Shown here: positions 57,301 through 64,000 of the stretch, piece after piece | Layout: each line of letters starts with the position of its first letter | How positions within the stretch are numbered: the first letter of the stretch is position 1 | Assembly: GCA_964019135.1 (NCBI GenBank) | Contig: OZ025265.1 | Coordinates: 3,100,496 to 3,164,495 of the forward strand | Reading direction: 5' to 3' | Length of the DNA: 64,000 nucleotides | Origin: Arenicola marina | Taxonomy: Eukaryota; Annelida; Polychaeta; Arenicolidae | Position numbers and translations under genes: made by a program | The notes under the pieces: generated by a model | The model's database searches: none | What the model was told of the DNA's origin: nothing | Seen by the model: the letters and a program-made list of their open reading frames with translations, nothing else

Positions 57301-60300
57301 GGGTCGATCCAGAGCTCGTCTAACTTCAGGTAGTCACTGGGAGAGACATCAATATGGTATACGGTCAGAGTTTAGGGTCGATCCAGAGGTCGTCTAACAT
57401 CAGGTAGTCACTGGGAGAGACACCAATATGGTATAAGGTCAGAGTTTAGGGTCGATCCAGAGCTCGTCTAACATCAGGTAGTCACTGGGAGAGACATCAA
57501 TATGGTATAAGTTCATAGTTTAGGGTCGACCCAGAGGTCGTCTAACATCAGGTATTCGCTGGGAGAGACATCAATATGGTATAAGTTCATAGTTTAGGGT
57601 CGACCCAGAGGTCGTCTAACATCAGGTAGTAACTGGGAGAGACATCAATATGATATACGGTCATAGTTTAGAGTCGATCCAGAGGTCGTCTAACATCAGG
57701 TAGTCACTGGGCGAGACATAAATATGGTATAAGGTCAGAGTTTAGGGTCGATCCAGAGGTCGTCTAACATCAGATAGTCACTGGGAGAGACATCAATATG
57801 GTATAAGGTCAGAGTTTAGAGTCGATCCAGAGGTCGTCTAACATCAGGTAGTCACTGGGAGAGACATCAATATGGTATAAAGTCAGAGTTTAGGGTCGAT
57901 CCAGAGGTCGTCTAACATCAGGTAGTCACTGGGAGAGACATCAATATGGTAAAGGGCAGAGTTTAGGGTCGATCCAGAGGTCGTCTAACATCAGGTAGTC
58001 ACTGGGAGAAACGCCAATATGGTATAAGGTCAGAGTTTAAGGTCGATCCAGCGCTCGTCTAACATCAGGTAGTCACTGGGAGAGACATCAATATGGTATA
58101 AGGTCAGAGTTTAGGGTCGATCCAGAGGTCGTCTAACATCAGGTAGTCACTGGGAGAGACATCAATATGATATACGGTCAGAGGTTAGGGTCGATCCAGA
58201 GGTCGTCTAACATCAGGTAGTCACTGGGAGAGACACCAATATGGTATAAGGTCAGAGTTTAGGGTCGATCCAGAGGTCGTCTAACATCAGGTAGTCACTG
58301 GGAGCGATATCAATATGATATACGGTCAGAGGTTAGGGTCGATCCAGAGGTCGTCTAACATCAGGTAGTCACTGGGAGAGACACCAATATGGTATAAGGT
58401 CAGAGTTTAGGGTCGATCCAGAGGTCGTCTAACATCAGGTAGTCGCTGGGAGAGACATCAATATGATATAAGGTCAGAGTTTAGGGTCGATCCAGAGGTC
58501 GTCTAACATCAGGTAGTCACTGGGAGAGACATCAATATGGTATAAGGTCAGAGTTTAGGATCGATCCAGAGGTCGTCTAACATCAGGTAGTCGCTGGGAG
58601 AGACACCAATATGGTATAAGGTCAGAGTTTAGGGTCGATCCAGAGCTCGTCTAACATCAGGTAGTCACTGGGAGAGACACCAATATGGTATAAGGTCAGA
58701 GTTTAGCGTCGATCCAGAGGTCGTCTAACATCAGGTAGTCACTGGGAGAGACACCAATATGGTATAAGGTCAGAGTTTAGGGTCGATCCAGAGGTCGTCT
58801 AACATCAGGTAGTCACTGGGAGAGACATCAATATGGTATAAGGTCAGAGTTTAGGGTCGATCCAGAGGTCGTCTAACATCAGGTAGTCACTGGGAGCGAC
58901 ATCAATATGATATACGGTCAGACGTTAGGGTCGATCCAGAGGTCGTCTAACATCAGGTAGTCACTGGGAGAGACACCAATATGGTATAAGGTCAGAGTTT
59001 AGGGTCGATCCAGAGGTCGTCTAACATCAGGTAGTCGCTGGGAGAGACATCAATATGGTATAAGGTCAGAGTTTAGGGTCGATCCAGAGGTCGTCTAACA
59101 TGAGGTAGTCACTGGGAGAGACACCAATATGGTATAAGGTCAGAGTTGAGGGTCGATCCAGAGGTCGTCTAACATCAGGTAGTCACTGGGAGAGACATCA
59201 ATATGGTATAAGGTCAGAGTTTAGGGTCGATCCAGAGCTCGTCTAACATCAGGTAGTCACTGGGAGAGACATCAATATGGTATAAGGTCAGAGTTTAGGG
59301 TCGATCCAGAGGTCGTCTAACATCAGGTAGTCACTGGGAGAGACACCAATATGGTATAAGGTCAGAGTTTAGGGTCGATCTAGAGCTCGTCTAACATCAG
59401 GTAGTCACGGGGAGAGACACCAATATGGTATAAGATCAGAGTTTAGGGTCGATCCAGAGGTCGTCTAACATCAGGTAGTCACTGGGAGAAACATCAATAT
59501 GGTATAAGGTCAGAGTTTAGGGTCGATCCAGAGCTCGTCTAACATCAGGTAGTCACTGGGAGAGACATCAATATGGTATACGGTCAGAGTTTAGGGTCGA
59601 TCCAGAGGTCGTCTAACATCAGGTAGTCACTGGGAGAGACACCAATATGGTATAAGGTCAGAGTTTAGGGTCGATCCAGAGCTCGTCTAACATCAGGTAG
59701 TCACTGGGAGAGACATCAATATGGTATAAGGTCAGAGTTTAGGGTCGATCCAGAGGTCGTCTAACATCAGGTAGTCGCTGGGAGAGACACCAATATGGTA
59801 TAAGGTCAGAGTTTAGGGTCGATCCAGAGGCCGTCTAACATCAGGTAGTCACTGTGAGAGACATCAATATGGTATAAGGTCAGAGTTTAGGGTCGATCCA
59901 GAGCTCGTCTAACATCAGGTAGTCATTGGGAGAGACATCAATATGGTATAAGGTCAGAGTTTAGGGTCGATCCAGAGGCCGTCTAACATCAGGTAGTCAC
60001 TGTGAGAGACATCAATATGGTATAAGGTCAGAGTTTAGGGTCGATCCAGAGCTCGTCTAACATCAGGTAGTCACTGGGAGAGACATCAATATGGTATAAG
60101 GTCAGAGTTTAGGGTCGATCCAGAGGTCGTCTAACATCAGGTAGTCGCTGGGAGAGACACCAATATGGTATAAGGTCAGAGTTTAGGGTCGATCTAGAGC
60201 TCGTCTAACATCAGGTAGTCACTGGGAGAGACATCAATATGGTATAAGGTCAGAGTTTAGGGTCGATCCAGAGCTCGTCTAACATCAGGTAGTCACTGGG

Positions 60301-63300
60301 AGAGACACCAATATGGTATAAGGTCAGAGTTTAGGGTCGATCCAGAGGTCGTCTAACATCAGGTAGTCACTGGGAGAGACATCAATATGGTATAAGGTCA
60401 GAGTTTAGGGTCGATCCAGAGGTCGTCTAACATCAGGTAGTCACTGGGAGCGACATCAATATGATATACGGTCAGACGTTAGGGTCGATCCAGAGGTCGT
60501 CTAACATCAGGTAGTCACTGGGAGAGACACCAATATGGTATAAGGTCAGAGTTTAGGGTCGATCCAGAGGTCGTCTAACATCAGGTAGTCGCTGGGAGAG
60601 ACATCAATATGGTATAAGGTCAGAGTTTAGGGTCGATCCAGAGCTCGTCTAACATGAGGTAGTCACTGGGAGAGACACCAATATGGTATAAGGTCAGAGT
60701 TGAGGGTCGATCCAGAGGTCGTCTAACATCAGGTAGTCACTGGGAGAGACATCAATATGGTATAAGGTCAGAGTTTAGGGTCGATCCAGAGCTCGTCTAA
60801 CATCAGGTAGTCACTGGGAGAGACATCAATATGGTATAAGGTCAGAGTTTAGGGTCGATCCAGAGGTCGTCTAACATCAGGTAGTCACTGGGAGAGACAC
60901 CAATATGGTATAAGGTCAGAGTTTAGGGTCGATCTAGACCTCGTCTAACATCAGGTAGTCACGGGGAGAGACACCAATATGGTATAAGGTCAGAGTTTAG
61001 GGTCGATCCAGAGGTCGTCTAACATCAGGTAGTCACTGGGAGAAACATCAATATGGTATAAGGTCAGAGTTTAGGGTCGATCCAGAGCTCGTCTAACATC
61101 AGGTAGTCACTGGGAGAGACATCAATATGGTATACGGTCAGAGTTTAGGGTCGATCCAGAGGTCGTCTAACATCAGGTAGTCACTGGGAGAGACACCAAT
61201 ATGGTATACGGTCAGAGTTTAGGGTCGATCCAGAGCTCGTCTAACATCAGGTAGTCACTGGGAGAGACATCAATATGGTATAAGGTCAGAGTTTAGGGTC
61301 GATCCAGAGGTCGTCTAACATCAGGTAGTCGCTGGGAGAGACACCAATATGGTATAAGGTCAGAGTTTAGGGTCGATCCAGAGGCCGTCTAACATCAGGT
61401 AGTCACTGTGAGAGACATCAATATGGTATAAGGTCAGAGTTTAGGGTCGATCCAGAGCTCGTCTAACATCAGGTAGTCACTGGGAGAGACATCAATATGG
61501 TATAAGGTCAGAGTTTAGGGTCGATCCAGAGGCCGTCTAACATCAGGTAGTCACTGTGAGAGACATCAATATGGTATAAGGTCAGAGTTTAGGGTCGATC
61601 CAGAGCTCGTCTAACATCAGGTAGTCACTGGGAGAGACATCAATATGGTATAAGGTCAGAGTTTAGGGTCGATCCAGAGGTCGTCTAACATCAGGTAGTC
61701 GCTGGGAGAGACACCAATATGGTATAAGGTCAGAGTTTAGGGTCGATCTAGAGCTCGTCTAACATCAGGTAGTCACTGGGAGAGACATCAATATGGTATA
61801 AGGTCAGAGTTTAGGGTCGATCCAGAGCTCGTCTAACATCAGGTAGTCACTGGGAGAGACACCAATATGGTATAAGGTCAGAGTTTAGGGTCGATCCAGA
61901 GGTCGTCTAACATCAGGTAGTCACTGGGAGAGACACCAATATGGTATAAGGTCAGAGTTTAGGGTCGATCTAGAGCTCGTCTAACATCAGGTAGTCACTG
62001 GGAGAGACACCAATATGGTATAAGGTCATAGTTTAGGGTCGATCCAGAGGTCGTCTAACATCAGGTAGTCACTGGGAAAGACATCAATATGGTATAAGGT
62101 CAGAGTTTAGGGTCGATCCAGAGGTCGTCTAACATCAGGTAGTCACTGGGAGAAACATCAATATGGTATAAGGTCAGAGTTTAGGGTCGATCCAGAGGTC
62201 GTCTAACATCAGGTAGTCGCTGGGAGAGACATCAATATGGTATAAGGTCAGAGTTTAGGGTCGATCCAGGGGTCGTCTAACATCAGGTAGTCACTGGGAG
62301 AGACATCAATATGGTATACGGTCAGAGTTTAGGGTCGATCCAGAGGTCGTCTAACATCAAGTAGTCACTGGGAGAGACATCAATATGGTATAAGGTCAGA
62401 GTTTAGGGTCGATCCAGAGGTCGTCTAACATCAAGTAGTCACTGGGAGAGACATCAATATGGTATAAGGTCAGAGTTTAGGGTCGATCCAGAGGTCGTCT
62501 AACATCAGGTAGTGACTGGGAGAGACATCAATATGGTATAAGGTCAGAGTTTAGGGTCGATCCAGAGGTCGTCTAACATCAGGTAGTCACTGGGAGAGAC
62601 ATCAATATGGTATAAGGTCAGAGTTTAGGGTCGATCCAGAGGTCGTCTAACATCAGGTAGTCACTGGGAGAGACATCAATATGGTATAAGGTCATAGTTT
62701 AGGGTCGATCCAGAGGTCGTCTAACAGCAGGTAGTCACTGGGAGAGACATCAATATGGTATAAGGTCAGAGTTTATGGTCGATCCAGAGGTCGTCTAACA
62801 TCAGATAGTCACTGGGAGAAACATCAATATGGTATAAGGTCAGAGTTTAAGGTCGATCCAGAGCTCGTCTAACATCAGGTAGTCACTGGGAGAGACATCA
62901 ATATGGTATAAGGTCAGAGTTTAGGGTCGATCCAGAGGTCGTCTAACATCAGGTAGTCACTGGGAGAGACATCAATATGATATACGGTCAGAGGTTAGGG
63001 TCGATCCAGAGGTCGTCTAACATCAGGTAGTCACTGGGAGAGACACCAATATGGTATAAGGTCAGAGTTTAGGGTCGATCCAGAGGTCGTCTAACATCAG
63101 GTAGTCACTGGAAGAGACATCAATATGGTATAAGGTCAGAGTTTAGGGTCGATCCAGAGGTCGTCTAACATCAGGGAGTCACTGGGAGAGACATCAATAT
63201 GGTATAAGGTCCTAGTTTAGGGTCGATCCGGAGCTCGTCTAACATCAGGTAGTCACTGGGAGAGACATCAATATGGTATAAGGTCAGAGTTTCGGGTCGA

Positions 63301-64000
63301 TCCAGAGGTCGTCTAACATCAGGTAGTCACTGAGAGAGACATCAATATGGTATAAGGTCAGAGTTTAGGGTCGATCCAGAGGTCGTCTAACATCAGGTAG
63401 TGACTGGGAGAGACATCAATATGATATAAGGTCAGAGTTTAGGGTTGATCCAGAGGTCGTCTAACATCAGGTAGTCACTGGGAGAGACATCAATATGGTA
63501 TAAGGCCAGAGTTTAGGGTCGATCCAGAGGTCGTCTAACATCAGGTAGTCACTGGGAGAAACATCAATATGGTATAAGGTCATAGTTTAGGGTCGATCCA
63601 GAGGTCGTCTAACATCAGGTAGTCACTGGGAGAGACATCAATATGGTATAAGGTCAGAGTTTAGGGTCGATCCAGAGCTCGTCTAACATCAGGTAGTCAC
63701 TGGGAGAGACATCAATATGGTATACGGTCAGAGGTTAGGGTCGATCCAGAGCTCGTCTAACATCAGGTAATCACTGGGAGAGACATCAATATGGTATAAG
63801 GTCAGAGTTTAGGGTCGATCCAGAGGTCGTCTAACATCAGGTAGTCACTGGGAGAGACATCAATATGATATACGGTCAGAGGTTAGGGTCGATCCAGAGC
63901 TCGTCTAACATCAGGTAGTCACTGGGAGAGACACCAATATGGTATAAGGTCAGAGTTTAGGGTCTATCCAGAGGTCGTCTAACATCAGGTAGTCACTGGG
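36388..64000 (-). repeat. 74-bp minisatellite carrying a 3' splice site (about 373 copies, open at the window end)
   Basis: On the transcribed strand each unit contains GATGTCTCTCCCAG|TGACT, then ACCTGATGTTAGACGACCTC, TGG and a spacer. It thus repeats the acceptor of exon 36178-36395 plus the start of that exon. Landmarks fall in a strict 74-bp register: the rare mark GGTATTCGCTGGG is at 39791, 42677, 43565, 46821, 48819, 52001, 55997 and 57551, spacings of 39, 12, 44, 27, 43, 54 and 21 exact units. From 36388 to 63988 only two single-base deletions are needed (near 39735 and 57953). Units included in an exon would shift frame and stop. The array runs off the window. Confidence 0.97.

Noticed and set aside
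1310-64000. CRISPR arrays
   Set aside because: The repeats are direct head-to-tail units without unique spacers, and the genome is eukaryotic.
36388-64000. Centromeric or subtelomeric satellite
   Set aside because: The unit is a copy of this gene's own exon border and the array sits inside its intron, so a locally born minisatellite is the simpler explanation. An assembly expansion cannot be excluded.

Overview
The window reads as part of one very large gene on the minus strand of a marine invertebrate genome. Introns with canonical splice sites, tRNA-derived SINE-like copies, non-autonomous transposon debris and many minisatellites make it a metazoan nuclear sequence. The mix of short phase-1 domains (C-type lectin, EGF, sushi/CCP, F5/8C, fucolectin-like, WSC, ricin-type) and the abundance of intronic minisatellites fit a lancelet (amphioxus-like animal) best, but a mollusc or hemichordate cannot be excluded from sequence alone. 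No bacterial, viral or plus-strand gene is supported. | I can place 30 exons (29 well supported, one 26-nt microexon tentative). They run from 36395 down to 334 and total about 6.07 kb, or about 2,020 codons. Reading phase is continuous from the first exon to the last. Neither the start nor the end of the gene is in the window: the first exon seen is the second half of a lectin domain, and the last seen is a sushi domain with a normal donor. In transcript order the protein is: half C-type lectin; complete C-type lectin; EGF; an unnamed two-exon beta-sandwich-like domain; calcium-binding EGF; a 242-residue single-exon domain; three EGFs; an unnamed three-exon domain (W-I-P-V-F ... G-W-L-V-V ... 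I-L-Y-S); first half of a fucolectin-type (FTP) domain; a two-exon F5/8C-like domain; second half of an FTP domain; another unnamed three-exon domain; ricin-like trefoil; WSC; six sushi domains. This looks like a secreted or cell-surface glycan-binding adhesion or immune-recognition mosaic protein. Its function is inferred only from domain types. | Layout: 1-1000 sushi 6 and 5; 1310-3925 a 21-bp array; 3907-5967 sushi 4 to 1; 6550-8292 a GC-box-rich 31/33-bp array; 8325-10028 WSC, ricin-like and C-D-E exons; 11515-16015 a 51-bp array; 15986-18184 FTP and F5/8C exons; 18285-19795 a 77/78-bp array; 19750-28238 FTP first half, unnamed domains and EGFs; 28949-36395 unnamed domain, EGF and lectin exons among 23-, 23- and 28-bp arrays; 36388-64000 one 74-bp array of about 373 copies that runs off the window. 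| The outstanding feature is that several arrays are built from the gene's own exon/intron junctions. The 21-, 51- and 77/78-bp units each repeat an exon end with its 5' splice site. The 74-bp unit repeats a 3' splice site with the start of the lectin exon. In the 21- and 51-bp arrays the unit is a multiple of three and the frame stays open, so dozens of donors lie in frame with the next exon. This is a possible source of length-variable protein. I recall, unverified, that exon-boundary minisatellites have been described in amphioxus under the name mirage. The scale and the in-frame donor ladders here deserve checking.
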